NCBI GenBank assembly: GCA_963826475.1
Contig: CAWGXC010000003.1
Coordinates: 1,860,001-1,924,000, forward strand
Length of the DNA stretch: 64,000 nucleotides
DNA from: RHKX01 sp963826475
Lineage (GTDB): Bacteria; Actinomycetota; Thermoleophilia; Solirubrobacterales; 70-9
Direction: 5' to 3'
Each line of letters starts with the position of its first letter. The first letter of the stretch is position 1. This document shows, piece by piece, positions 1-8,700 of the stretch. The position numbers and the translations under genes are program-made. The notes beneath the pieces are model-generated. The model saw only the letters and a program-made list of their open reading frames with translations. It searched no databases and was not told where the DNA came from.

Positions 1-927
1 GATCCGGGGCCAGTCGGTGTCGTCGGCGACCGCGGCTGATGCGTGCTCGGCGGCGATGGCCGCCTGGACCGTGTAAGGACCGGCCGGGCCGGCTGACCGG
101 GCGCGGCGGGCGAGGGCGAGACCGCGCTCGACTCCGTCACGGTCCCAAAGGCTTCTGTCCTGATCCGCCAGGAGGACGAGCTCGCCCCCGGGGCCGACCC
201 GCGCACGCCGCCGCGCGTGCGTCAACTCCATCAGCGCCAGCAATGCGACGGTCTCCGTCCGTCCCGCGAGCATCGTCGCGAGCAACGCGCCCAGCCGGAT
301 CGCCTCGGCGCAGAGATCCTCGCGGAGCAGACCCTCCGAGCTCGATCCCAAGTAGCCCTCGTTGAAGATCAGGTAGATCGTCGCCAGCACCGAGGGCAGG
401 CGCTCGGACATCCGCTCGCCGTCTGGGACCTCGTAACGGATCCCGGCTTCGCGGATCTTGAGCTTGGCGCGCGTCAATCGTTTTGCCATCGCCGGCTCGC
501 TGGTGAGGAAGGCGCGCGCGATTTCCGCGGTCGTCAGTCCGCCGAGGCTCCGCAGCGTGAGAGCCACCCGCGTCTCCGGGGCGAGGGCCGGATGGCAGCA
601 GGTGAAGATGAGCCGAAGCCGATCATCGGGGAATTCGTCCTCGGGGGACCGGGCCTCCCGCCGCGCCTCGTCGGCCCGGGCGAGCTGCTCGAGCGCTTCG
701 CGCTTACGGGCGAGGGTTCCGTCCCGTCGCAGCCGATCGATCGCGTCGTTTCGGGCCACCCGCATGATCCATGCGCCGGGGTTGTCTGGGATCCCGTCGC
801 GGGCCCAGCGCTCCATCGCCTTTGCAAATGCGTTCTGAACCGCGTCCTCGGCGAGATCGAAGTCGCCCAGAGCGCCGATCAACGTGGCGACCGCCCGTCC
901 CGACTCGCGCCGGAACAGGCGGTCCAC
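1..927 (-). CDS. ECF-type RNA polymerase sigma factor, ECF42/SigJ-like (C-terminus cut by window edge)
   Basis: The reverse strand reads an ECF sigma factor of the type with a long C-terminal extension (DUF6596-like). Region 2 is visible as FDLAEDAVQNAFAKAMERW followed by PDNPGAWIMRVARNDAIDRL. Region 4 is visible as LRLIFTCCHPALAPETRVA and GGLTTAEIARAFLTSEPAM. The extension contains IYLIFNEGYLGSS and LCAEAIRLGALLA, typical of the ECF42 group. The frame is still open at base 1, so the last residues are missing. The start is uncertain: GTG at 925-927 is the first good in-frame start upstream of region 2. It lies about 23 bases after the stop of the YCII gene, so the two are probably cotranscribed. 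ECF42 factors are known to be encoded beside DGPF/YCII proteins. Such sigma factors direct RNA polymerase to a small stress regulon; the targets cannot be seen here. Confidence 0.9.
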   Translation of the reverse strand, partial: MDRLFRRESGRAVATLIGALGDFDLAEDAVQNAFAKAMERWARDGIPDNPGAWIMRVARNDAIDRLRRDGTLARKREALEQLARADEARREARSPEDEFPDDRLRLIFTCCHPALAPETRVALTLRSLGGLTTAEIARAFLTSEPAMAKRLTRAKLKIREAGIRYEVPDGERMSERLPSVLATIYLIFNEGYLGSSSEGLLREDLCAEAIRLGALLATMLAGRTETVALLALMELTHARRRARVGPGGELVLLADQDRSLWDRDGVERGLALARRARSAGPAGPYTVQAAIAAEHASAAVADDTDWPRI

Positions 928-950
928 GTCCCCCGTGGCCTCGGCTTCGG

Positions 951-1343
951 CTACGAGGCCACCTCTTCGCTGGTCGCGTGCTCGTCGGAGCCGCCCGCCG
1001 CCTCGTAGTCCATGACCGGACGAACCTCGACGGCCCCGCCCGGCATCGGAATCTTGTGCGCCCACTCGAGGGCCGCGTCGAGATCGGCGACGTCGATCAG
1101 GTAGAAGCCGCCCAGCTGTTCCTTCGTCTCGGCGTAGGGCCCATCGGTGACGAGGTGCTCGTCGCTTAGGCGGATCGTCGTGGCCGTCGCGCTCGGCGCC
1201 AGCCCCTCCCCCGCCACGAGCGCACCGGTCTCCCGGAGCTCCCGGGTATAGGCATCCCAGGCCGCCATCGCTGCACCGGCCTCGGCGGGATCGGTGTCCT
1301 CCCAGCTCCGCTCCTCGGTGAACAGGGTCAGCATGTACTTCAT
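951..1343 (-). CDS. YCII-related (DGPF-domain) protein
   Basis: A 130-residue protein beginning MKYMLTLFTEE, with the family hallmark LVTDGPYAETKEQLGGFYLI in the middle and EVRPVMDY near the end. It is a typical full-length DGPF/YCII domain, a small ferredoxin-like fold. Its biochemical role is generally unknown. It lies just upstream of, and probably in one transcript with, the ECF42-type sigma factor. In that sigma group DGPF proteins are the conserved neighbours and often the regulon members. The ATG at 1341-1343 was chosen because the family starts exactly there; the reading frame stays open far upstream but has no homology. The C-terminal tail (AGGSDEHATSEEVAS) is extra and low in complexity. 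Confidence 0.92.
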   Translation of the reverse strand: MKYMLTLFTEERSWEDTDPAEAGAAMAAWDAYTRELRETGALVAGEGLAPSATATTIRLSDEHLVTDGPYAETKEQLGGFYLIDVADLDAALEWAHKIPMPGGAVEVRPVMDYEAAGGSDEHATSEEVAS

Positions 1344-1393
1344 CTCAGCCTCCTCGGGCTCGTGCGACGCCCCGGTCTGGGCCTCGCTTTCAG

Positions 1394-3118
1394 TTACGAC
1401 GAACGGGCCGCCGCCGAAAGGACATCCGCTCGGTGTCGGCTCGGATCGGACTCCCTCACGGCGGTGATCTCCTCCTGGCTCGCGAACAGGTTGATCAACA
1501 CGTACGGCGTCCACCAGAGGATGAAGAAGTAGAACCAATGAGTCGAGCCGACCTGCGTCGCGATCAGCACGGCGGAGCCGAGGGCAGCGATCTGGAGGGG
1601 CGTGCGCCGGTGCGGCACGAAGAAGAGCGCGGCCCCGAGCAGCACCGGAATCACCCGAGCGAGGTCCTGGACGCCGTGGAGCGACGGCTTCAGCCCCCAG
1701 ACGCTGAAGGGCGAGCCCCGCGATGCCTGATAGCCGAAGGTCCTGTCGTAGAACTCCCGGAGGCCACCCTCGGGCAGCAGGGGCAGCAGGACGACGGCCC
1801 AGACCGCGAGGAACGCCGCGGCGAAGATCACCGTCGATCGCAGGCGGCGCTCGCCCGGCCCGGCCGCGAACAGCGGCGCGAGCGCCAGCGGGCCGAACTT
1901 CGTCGCCGCCCCGACCCCGATCGCGAGGCCGCGCTTCAGCGGCGAGGCCAGCGCCAACAGGGCGGCGATGAGCAGGGCCGCGACGAGCGCATCGTTGCCC
2001 CCGTTGGCGTCGAGCGCGTAGAAGGTGTACGGATACGCGAGCCAGGCGAACGCCAGCGCGATGCCGAGCTCGCGTCCATCGGCCCCTTCGCGCAGACGTC
2101 TGCCGGCGGCGATGAGCAGGACGACGACGGCGAGGTCGAAGACGATCGCGGCCGCATGAGCTGCGGGCAGGGGGTCGAGCCCACCGTCCCAGGGCAGGAT
2201 CTGCTCGAACGGGACGTACGAGAGGTAGCTGACCGGACCGTAGGAGTCGCCGCGGTCGATCAGCGGGGTGAACTGGCCGTCGTAGACGCCATGACCGTCG
2301 GCGATCCGGTCGGCGCCGACCACGTTCGCGAAGCCGATGTCGATGACCTGCGAGTCGACGATGTTGAACCCGATCCGGAACACCGCGAGGAAGACGACGG
2401 CGATCGTGAGCCAGCGGATCGGGACCACCGGGACGAGCGCCCCCTTCCGCTGCCGCGGCCGAAAGCCCGCCACCAGCATGCGCACGAACAGATATCCGAG
2501 CACCGGATAGACGAGCGGCACCGAGGCGACGATCTCGCCCTTGTTGAAGAAGAACTGAGAGATCGAGAAAGAGAGCAGCACCAACAGGTCGAGGTGGAGC
2601 AGTCGAAATGGGCGGCGGGGGTCGAAGAAGGGGGCGACGAAGAGGATGCAGAGCGGGATCCAGACCCAGGCCTCGTTGACATCGCCGGCGACGGCGTCCT
2701 CGTAGCCCCGCGCCAGCTTGACCTCGACCTGCTGGTTGCGCCACGCCTCGATGATTGTTCCGGTGCGGTCGTCCACGACCGCCTGGGCGACGTCGACCCC
2801 GTCCTGGAAGTAGTCGATCTGCCAGCGGTCGGCGCCCCTCGTCGAGGCCCGCGGCTTCATCGCCGGGCTCTCGGCGCGCTCGTCGCCGATGGCGCTCGCT
2901 CCATCGGCGATCGCGATCGCCTCGGCGGCGTTGAGCTCGAAGCCCGGAGGGGCCACATCGAGATCGTGGATCCGCTGCAGGGGAGCCAGCGGCTCGTCGC
3001 CGAACGGCGGCTGGTGGGCGGGATTCTCCGCCGCGCTGACGGTGGGCGCGAGAACGAGCGCGGCGAGCAGCGCGAGGAGGACGGCGCAGAGGGCTGAGAG
3101 AGCGCGACGCGTACTCAT
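1394..3118 (-). CDS. Polytopic membrane protein with N-terminal PepSY-like domain, DUF2029/GT87-like
   Basis: About 574 residues. A signal peptide (LCAVLLALLAALVLAPTVSA) is followed by a soluble extracytoplasmic segment of about 110 residues. Its AEAIAIA, DRWQIDYFQDG and VVDDRTGTIIEAW pattern resembles a PepSY domain. The rest has about ten hydrophobic segments with a large aromatic-rich loop containing DGHGVYDGQFTPLIDRGDS. This layout resembles polyprenyl-phosphate-dependent mannosyltransferases of the GT-C fold (GT87/DUF2029), but a catalytic acidic pair cannot be assigned with certainty. ATG at 3118 is preferred; a second ATG lies at 3127. The start is only about 20 bases from the divergent lipoprotein gene, so the two may share a short promoter region. 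Enzyme activity is inferred, not shown. Confidence 0.75.
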   Translation of the reverse strand: MSTRRALSALCAVLLALLAALVLAPTVSAAENPAHQPPFGDEPLAPLQRIHDLDVAPPGFELNAAEAIAIADGASAIGDERAESPAMKPRASTRGADRWQIDYFQDGVDVAQAVVDDRTGTIIEAWRNQQVEVKLARGYEDAVAGDVNEAWVWIPLCILFVAPFFDPRRPFRLLHLDLLVLLSFSISQFFFNKGEIVASVPLVYPVLGYLFVRMLVAGFRPRQRKGALVPVVPIRWLTIAVVFLAVFRIGFNIVDSQVIDIGFANVVGADRIADGHGVYDGQFTPLIDRGDSYGPVSYLSYVPFEQILPWDGGLDPLPAAHAAAIVFDLAVVVLLIAAGRRLREGADGRELGIALAFAWLAYPYTFYALDANGGNDALVAALLIAALLALASPLKRGLAIGVGAATKFGPLALAPLFAAGPGERRLRSTVIFAAAFLAVWAVVLLPLLPEGGLREFYDRTFGYQASRGSPFSVWGLKPSLHGVQDLARVIPVLLGAALFFVPHRRTPLQIAALGSAVLIATQVGSTHWFYFFILWWTPYVLINLFASQEEITAVRESDPSRHRADVLSAAARSS

Positions 3119-3136
3119 GGCGGCCATAATGAAGCG

Positions 3137-3592
3137 ATGGCGCGCGCGAAACCCGCACCTCCGCGCTTCTGGGCGCTGGCGGCCCTCCTCATCGGCCTTC
3201 TCGCGCTCGGCGGTTGCGGTGGAGCTTCGGAGGAGGCAACGTCATCGTCGACGACCGCAGCCGACGCGGGACTGACGGTCGAAGTCACCCCGGCCGAAGC
3301 AACCCCCGGCGCAAGCGTCGAGGCCACGGTGGTCAACGGGACCGGCGAGCAGTTCACGTATGGCGCCGCCTACGAGCTCGAGCGCCAGGTCGGGGACGGC
3401 TTCGAAAAGGTCGACCTCCCCGACCATCCGGTGATCGAGATCGGCTACATCGCACCGGCCGGGGGGACCGGACCGCCAATCGAGGTGAAGCTGCCCAAGG
3501 ACCTCACGCCGGGCATGTACCGCGTTGTGATCCAAAGGGATGTGCCGAACGTCGGAGATCTCGGTGGAACGTTCACGATCGACGGTGAGTGA
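3137..3592 (+). CDS. Secreted lipoprotein with Ig-like fold
   Basis: A 151-residue lipoprotein. The N-terminus has positive residues, a hydrophobic core and the lipobox LGGC with Cys27 as the lipidation site. Next comes a Ser/Thr/Ala linker and one domain of about 100 residues (LTVEVTPAEATPGASVEATV ... TPGMYRVVIQRD) with the beta-rich pattern of bacterial Ig-like domains. It should be anchored on the outer face of the cytoplasmic membrane. No catalytic residues are seen. Its stop codon overlaps the GTG start of the downstream alpha/beta hydrolase by 8 bases, indicating translational coupling. It diverges from the PepSY membrane protein gene. Function is unknown. Confidence 0.85.
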   Translation: MARAKPAPPRFWALAALLIGLLALGGCGGASEEATSSSTTAADAGLTVEVTPAEATPGASVEATVVNGTGEQFTYGAAYELERQVGDGFEKVDLPDHPVIEIGYIAPAGGTGPPIEVKLPKDLTPGMYRVVIQRDVPNVGDLGGTFTIDGE

Positions 3593-4403
3593 AGAGCCCG
3601 CCCGGGCAGCCGGGATCGCCTACGAGCGCTTCGGCGCCGGACCGCCCCTCCTCCTGATCCACGGCCTGGGCGCCACCCGCGCCATCTGGCGACCTCAGCT
3701 CGAGCGCCTGGCGCAGGAGCGCGACGTGATCGCCGTCGACATGCCCGGCTTCGGCGAGTCGCCGATGCTCGAGGAGACGCCGACACCCTGGGCGCTCGGC
3801 GCAGCCATCGCACGGATGTGCGCCGAGATCGGCGTGAGCCGACCCCACGTGGCCGGAAACTCGCTCGGCGGCTGGGTCGCCCTCGAGATCGCCAAGGCCG
3901 GCGGGGCCGCCTCCGTTTGCCTGATCTCCCCGGCCGGGCTCTGGCGGCATCCGCTCGGGCCGCGCAAGTTCGACTCCCGCAAGTGGGCCCAGCGACTACG
4001 ACCCGTGATCGCGCTGGCGGCCCGCAACGGCTCCGTCCGCGAGGCAATGCTGCGAACCGCTGTCGGCCAGCCGCAGAACGTGCCGCCGGCAGACGCCCAC
4101 AAGCTGATCGATGCCTGGGTCACCGCGCCGGGCTATGACGTGGCGAACGCCGAGATGCGCCGGTACGTCTGCGAGGACCTCGACCGGGTCACGGTGCCGA
4201 GCACGATCGCGTGGGGGGAGCTGGACCGACTGGTCGGCCCGCCGCGTCCCGAGCGACGGCCTCCCCGCGCCCGCTTCATCGAACTCGAGGGGTGTGGGCA
4301 CACCCCCAACTGGGATGCGCCGGAGCGAATCGCCGACCTGCTCCTTGAAACGAGCGCCGACGATGAGGACGCTCGGGCGGATACCGCCATGGGCGTCGCC
4401 TGA
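3585..4403 (+). CDS. Alpha/beta hydrolase
   Basis: A 272-residue alpha/beta hydrolase of the epoxide hydrolase/lactonase-like group. LLLIHGLGATRAIW contains the oxyanion-hole HG motif. The nucleophile elbow is VAGNSLGGWVALE (G-N-S-L-G-G, Ser nucleophile). AWGELDRLVG carries the acid region and GCGHTPNWDAPERI the catalytic His. It has no signal peptide and should be cytoplasmic. An ATG in frame at 3540 would overlap the lipoprotein by 53 bases; GTG at 3585 is preferred because the domain begins shortly after it and the overlap is then 8 bases. Substrate unknown. The short segment around VGPPRPERRPPRARF looks slightly degraded compared with the family but is in frame. Confidence 0.88.
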   Translation: MSEEPARAAGIAYERFGAGPPLLLIHGLGATRAIWRPQLERLAQERDVIAVDMPGFGESPMLEETPTPWALGAAIARMCAEIGVSRPHVAGNSLGGWVALEIAKAGGAASVCLISPAGLWRHPLGPRKFDSRKWAQRLRPVIALAARNGSVREAMLRTAVGQPQNVPPADAHKLIDAWVTAPGYDVANAEMRRYVCEDLDRVTVPSTIAWGELDRLVGPPRPERRPPRARFIELEGCGHTPNWDAPERIADLLLETSADDEDARADTAMGVA

Positions 4404-4536
4404 GCGGCTCAGCACCAATCGGTCCATCTCGCTCAAGCAGGTGGCTCACGTTGCCGATCTAGGGGGTGCAAGAACGGCCAGACGCCGCGCGGGGGAACCG
4501 CGGGGCCGATGGTCCTGGAACGAATCACGGAGGATC

Positions 4537-6336
4537 GTGAATCCCGCCGAGCCGACAGACAGCACGAACGAACGCTCCTTCGAGGAGAGCGCGTCGGCGC
4601 GCCGTGAGGTCATCCTGATCGCCACGGGAATTTTCGCGGTGGCCCTGGCGGCCCAGATCCTGGCGGGTTTCTCAGCGCTCGCGACGGCCGTTGCGGTCGC
4701 CGCTGGCCTGGTCGTCCTGGCCGCCCAACTTCAACCTCGCTCAGCGGTCGTTTCCGCGACCCGTCCTGCGGACGACGCCTCCTCCGATCGGGATCCCGTG
4801 CGGGAGGCGACGATCGAGGCCTCCCTCGACTGCGTGATCAGCGTCGACGCTCAGGGGATCGTCCGGGAATGGAACGGCGCCGCTCGCAACACCTTCGGGT
4901 ATCGCCCCGAGGACGCCGTCGGCAGGAGCCTCGGCGAGCTCATCGTGCCTCCTGCCCTGCGGGAGAGGTTCGATCGCATGGTGGCCGGAATGGACGGGTC
5001 GCTCGACAGTCCCTTTCTCGACCGCCCAGTCGAGGTCATGGCCAAGCACGCCAGTGGCTCCGAGTTCCCGGTCGAGGCGTCGGTCAGCCTCGTTCGTCAC
5101 GACCCCCCGCTCTTCACCGGCTTCGTTCGTGACATCAGCGGCCGGCGTCACCAGGAGCACCAGAACGCTCAGCTCGAATCGCTCGTCCATTCCTCGCAGG
5201 ACGCGATCTTGCGCCTCGACCTACAGGAGGTCGTGACGGACTGGAGCGAGGGCGCCCGAAGCCTCTACGGCTACGACGCGGATGAGGCGATCGGCAGAGT
5301 GTTCAGCGCCCTGACCGCTGTGGCCGAGCGGCCCGCCGAGCCCGGCTTTCTGGTCAACCGCGTGCTCACCGACGACCCCTCGGCGGTCGAGGTGCGGCGC
5401 GCCCGCAAGGACGAGCAGACGATCGTCGTCTCCGAGCAGGCCTTCCCGATCCGGGACCTGCGGGGAAAGATCACCGGCGTCGTCGCCATCGCACACGACG
5501 TCACCGAGCGGCGCGCCCGCGAGGAGCGAGAACGCCGCGACACCGAGGGTCGCCTCTGGCGCGGTCGCGTCGAGGATGCGCTCGCCAACGACAAGTTCGT
5601 CTTCTGGGGCCAGCCGGTTGTCGCCATGGAGACCGGCTTGATCCATCACCACGAGCTGCTGCTGCGAATGAACCTCGACGGTGAGCTCATCTCGCCGGGC
5701 AGGTTCCTCCCCCACGTCGAGGGCACCGAGCTGATCTCCGAGATCGACCGCTGGGCCCTGAGGCGCGGCATCGAGTATGCCCAGAGGCTCCCGGTGGCGA
5801 TCAAGCTCTCCGACATGGGCCTCACCAACAAAGAGGTCATCGCCATAGTCCGCACCCAGCTGGCGGGCGGGGCGCCGCCGAAGAACGTGATCCTCGAGAT
5901 CACCGAATCCGCTGCGGCCGGAGACCTCGACGCGATCCAGGTTCTGATTCGCGAGCTGGCCGATCTCGGCTGCGAGGTCACGCTCGACGACTTCGGGACC
6001 GGCTACGGCTCCTTCACCTATCTCAAGAAGCTGCCGGTCACCCAGCTCAAGATCGACATGCAGTTCGTCCGCAACCTCGTCGAGGACGAAAACGACCAGC
6101 GCGTGGTCCGCTCGATGATCGATGTGGCCAAGAACTTCGACCTGACCACGGTCGCCGAGGGCGTCGAGGATGAGGGGACCCTGCAGCTCCTCCGCAAGTT
6201 CGGCGTCGAGCTGGTCCAGGGCTACCACGTCGGCTATCCCGCCCGGATGACCGACGCGGGGACGGGCGCCGCGCTGATCAGCGGGAATCCCGAGGGCCCG
6301 GCGCGCGTGCCGACGTTCGTCGTCGACACCCATTAG
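4537..6336 (+). CDS. Membrane-anchored PAS-PAS-EAL protein (cyclic-di-GMP phosphodiesterase-like)
   Basis: 599 residues from GTG 4537, which is preceded by GGAGG. Two hydrophobic helices (about 24-65) are followed by two PAS domains (about 88-200, with WNGAARNTFGYRPED; about 212-325, with WSEGARSLYGYDADE). A short linker replaces the usual GGDEF domain, and the EAL domain runs from about 352 to 580. EAL-domain residues seen: E373 in ELLLR (A of EAL is L), E454 in LEITES, D484-D485 in DDFGTGYGSF, K505 in LKID, E541 in AEGVED and Q561. The asparagine that normally binds metal in the NLS-type motif is K423 (AIKLSDMGL), so catalytic competence is doubtful. It would hydrolyse c-di-GMP or act as a c-di-GMP/signal sensor at the membrane. 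The 133-base upstream gap has no recognised riboswitch. Confidence 0.88.
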   Translation: MNPAEPTDSTNERSFEESASARREVILIATGIFAVALAAQILAGFSALATAVAVAAGLVVLAAQLQPRSAVVSATRPADDASSDRDPVREATIEASLDCVISVDAQGIVREWNGAARNTFGYRPEDAVGRSLGELIVPPALRERFDRMVAGMDGSLDSPFLDRPVEVMAKHASGSEFPVEASVSLVRHDPPLFTGFVRDISGRRHQEHQNAQLESLVHSSQDAILRLDLQEVVTDWSEGARSLYGYDADEAIGRVFSALTAVAERPAEPGFLVNRVLTDDPSAVEVRRARKDEQTIVVSEQAFPIRDLRGKITGVVAIAHDVTERRAREERERRDTEGRLWRGRVEDALANDKFVFWGQPVVAMETGLIHHHELLLRMNLDGELISPGRFLPHVEGTELISEIDRWALRRGIEYAQRLPVAIKLSDMGLTNKEVIAIVRTQLAGGAPPKNVILEITESAAAGDLDAIQVLIRELADLGCEVTLDDFGTGYGSFTYLKKLPVTQLKIDMQFVRNLVEDENDQRVVRSMIDVAKNFDLTTVAEGVEDEGTLQLLRKFGVELVQGYHVGYPARMTDAGTGAALISGNPEGPARVPTFVVDTH

Positions 6337-6482
6337 CTCAGCCGGCCGCAGACGCCCAAAGGACATGGCACAGGTGGCTCCTCGCCGGGAGGGTCGCCGG
6401 GACGGGTCACCCTGATCGGGGCGAAGCCGAGCACCGACGAATCACCGGCCTGCGGGTGCCGGGTCTAGAGTCGCTTCCTCAG

Positions 6483-7187
6483 ATGACACCGCGCAGCGCT
6501 CGAGACGCCGAGATCCACCTCAGCTACCGCTCGGGCTGGCTGCGGGCGGCGGTCCTCGGCGCGAACGACGGGATCCTGTCGACCGGCAGCCTTCTGCTGG
6601 GTGTGGCCGCCTCCGGCGCCTCCGGAGCGGCGATCGTGACGGCGGGCATCGCCGGGCTCGTCGCCGGGGCGCTATCGATGGCGGCGGGCGAGTACGTCTC
6701 AGTGAGCTCCCAGCGAGATTCCGAGCGCGCCGATCTGCGCATCGAACGACAAGAGCTCCAGCATGATCCAGACGGCGAGCTGCTCGAGTTGGCGGAGATA
6801 TACGAACGGCGTGGGGTCCCGTCGGCCCTCGCCCGGCAGGTCGCCGTCGCGCTCTCGGAGAGCAACGCCCTCGAGGCCCACGCGAGGGACGAGCTGGGAA
6901 TGGACCGGACGCGACGCGCACGGCCCTTCCAGGCCGCCTGGACCTCGGCGCTCTCGTTCGCCTGCGGCGCGGCCCTCCCGGTGGTGGCGATGGCAGTCAG
7001 TCCCGCATCGATCCGCATCCAGATCTGCGTCGTGGTGACGATCGTCGCGCTTGCCCTGCTCGGCTACATCGGCGCCCGCCTCGGTGGGGGCGCGAGGCTC
7101 GTCGCAATGGCGCGGGTCGTCGGCTGGGGCATCGCCGCGATGGCGGTCACCGCGGGGATCGGGGCACTCGTCGGAGCAACGGTCTAG
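6483..7187 (+). CDS. VIT1/CCC1 family membrane transporter
   Basis: A 234-residue VIT family protein. It opens with the family signature GANDGILSTGSLLLGV on the first membrane helix, then AGLVAGALSMAAGEYVSVSS on the second. A charged cytoplasmic segment (about 80-145, rich in Glu/Asp/His/Arg) separates these from two or three C-terminal helices. VIT/CCC1 proteins move Fe2+ or Mn2+ out of the cytosol, so metal detoxification is the likely role, but the substrate is not visible. ATG 6483 was chosen because the family starts a few residues before IHLSYRSGWLRAAVLGANDG. The sequence GGGTCTAGAGT about 12 bases upstream could be part of a promoter. The gene stands alone, convergent with the histidine kinase. 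Confidence 0.9.
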   Translation: MTPRSARDAEIHLSYRSGWLRAAVLGANDGILSTGSLLLGVAASGASGAAIVTAGIAGLVAGALSMAAGEYVSVSSQRDSERADLRIERQELQHDPDGELLELAEIYERRGVPSALARQVAVALSESNALEAHARDELGMDRTRRARPFQAAWTSALSFACGAALPVVAMAVSPASIRIQICVVVTIVALALLGYIGARLGGGARLVAMARVVGWGIAAMAVTAGIGALVGATV

Positions 7188-7260
7188 TCCCAGCGAGGGC
7201 GTCGCGACTGGGCCGAGGTCGTGATCGCGGGGCTATCGAATCGGGGCCGGCGATCGGCGA

Positions 7261-8700
7261 TCACTCGGTCGGCGCCGCGGGGATCCGGATCACGGCCCTC
7301 GTGCCACCGGCCCCGGGCTCATCGAAGGCCGCCCGGCCACCGTGAGCCGTCACGATCGCCCGGACGATCGCAAGGCCGAGCCCGGTTCCGGAGCTCGTCC
7401 GCGCCGCCTCGCCGCGTGCGAACCGGTCGAAGGCGCGCTCCGCGAAGCCCGCGGGGAAACCCGGGCCGTCGTCCCGGACGACGACCTCCAGCTCATCGCC
7501 ATCCCGCTCCGCCTGGATGGCGATCTCTCCTGCACCGTGAATGAGCGCGTTCTCGATCAGGTTGCCCACTGCAGTTTCCATCCGCTTCGGATCGAGGGTC
7601 CAGGTCAAGGCGGGGTTCGCGTGAACCGAGATCCGCCTGTCGGCCATATCCGCGCGGGTCGCATAGCGCTCGCGAAGACGGTTCATCAGCTCGGCCACGT
7701 CGACCTGTCTCAGCTCGAGCGGGAGCTCAGCGGCATCCGCGCGAGCGAGCTCGAGCAGATCATCGGCGAGCCGCTGCAGGCGATCCGCCTCCTCGATCGC
7801 CGAGCGCATTGCCGCCCGCGCATGGTCATGATCGCGGTCGGGCCGGAGCCCGAGCTCGAGCTCGCCGCGCAGGATGGCCAGCGGAGTCCGAAGCTCATGG
7901 CCTGCGTCGGCGACGAACACCCGCTCGCGATCGATCGAGCTCTCGATCCTCGCGAGCATCTCGTTGAGCGTCCGCCCGAGGCGGGCGATCTCATCGTCGG
8001 AGCCCGGGAGGGGAAGGCGCTGGCCGTTGCGCTCGAGCGTGATCCGGCCGGCGCGACGGCGCATCTCCTCGACGGGCCGGAAGGCAAGCGTCGCGAGGGC
8101 GTAACCGAGCGCCGACGCGCAGAGCAGCGCCAGAAGCCCCCCGAACGCAAACGCCTTGACCAGCCCCGCGAGGGTCTCTGATCGATCGCCCTTCGACGCG
8201 CCGACGAGGACGACGAAGGTGACGTCGCCGGATTGGACCGGTCGTGCCAGCAGGCGGGCCTGGTTCTCGATGCCCTGCACCTCGTCAGCGTCGGCGAAGA
8301 TGGTTCCCGTGCGCGCGGCCGCGAGCTCGGCCGCGCTCAGCGGCGGAGGCGTCCCGAGCGCCTCCGAGGAGGCCACGACCGTCCCATCGGGCCCGATCAC
8401 CTCGGAGAGCACATCCTCTCCTCCCTCCGCGTGAGGACCACCCAGTCCGACCTCGCTCGGCCCGACCTGCTGGATCTGATTGACCAGATCGGCCGCCCGC
8501 GTACGCAGCCCGTCGTCGATCGTGCTGCTCAGGTCCGACGCAACGCGCAGATACACGAAGACACCCACGAGGACCAGCACGACCGTCATCGAGAACGCGA
8601 AGGCGATCGTCAGCCTGAGGCGGATCGGCAGGCTGGTCAGGATGGCGAGTTCCTGCGGATTCGATAGCCCGCGCCGCGCACCGTCTCGATCGACTCGCAA
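7261..8700 (-). CDS. Two-component sensor histidine kinase (HAMP, HisKA, HATPase)
   Basis: A classic membrane sensor kinase. A transmembrane helix (IAFAFSMTVVLVLVGVFVYL) is followed by an extracytoplasmic loop of about 120 residues, a second helix (GGLLALLCASALGYALATLA) and a HAMP linker. HisKA has the phosphoacceptor in FVADAGHELRTPLAI. HATPase_c has the N box (GNLIENALIHG), G1 box (VRDDGPGFP) and G2 box (GTGLGLAIV). The start is uncertain. A TTG at 8700 overlaps the response regulator by 64 bases. The homologous part begins near TSLPIRLRLTIAF, so translation may start about 8640, coupled to the regulator stop. It should phosphorylate the OmpR-type regulator encoded immediately upstream. Closest described groups are MprB/QseC-like kinases. 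Confidence 0.9.
   Translation of the reverse strand: MRVDRDGARRGLSNPQELAILTSLPIRLRLTIAFAFSMTVVLVLVGVFVYLRVASDLSSTIDDGLRTRAADLVNQIQQVGPSEVGLGGPHAEGGEDVLSEVIGPDGTVVASSEALGTPPPLSAAELAAARTGTIFADADEVQGIENQARLLARPVQSGDVTFVVLVGASKGDRSETLAGLVKAFAFGGLLALLCASALGYALATLAFRPVEEMRRRAGRITLERNGQRLPLPGSDDEIARLGRTLNEMLARIESSIDRERVFVADAGHELRTPLAILRGELELGLRPDRDHDHARAAMRSAIEEADRLQRLADDLLELARADAAELPLELRQVDVAELMNRLRERYATRADMADRRISVHANPALTWTLDPKRMETAVGNLIENALIHGAGEIAIQAERDGDELEVVVRDDGPGFPAGFAERAFDRFARGEAARTSSGTGLGLAIVRAIVTAHGGRAAFDEPGAGGTRAVIRIPAAPTE

Noticed and set aside
1433..3097. Long forward-strand open frame opposite the membrane protein gene
   Set aside because: It is very rich in Arg, Glu, Asp and Gly, has no homology and mirrors the real gene. 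It is a typical high-GC antisense shadow. Similar long antisense frames at 31267-33114, 41624-43027, 43353-44576 and 50657-52003 were dropped for the same reason.
951..3158. A 735-residue reverse-strand open frame joining the YCII gene to an upstream extension
   Set aside because: Only the last 130 codons have homology and a proper start. The upstream part is an out-of-frame shadow of the membrane protein gene.
4404..4536. Possible riboswitch before the PAS-PAS-EAL gene
   Set aside because: A GC-rich hairpin region is present, but the conserved elements of c-di-GMP-I, c-di-AMP or cobalamin riboswitches are not recognisable, and the gene has a normal ribosome-binding site.
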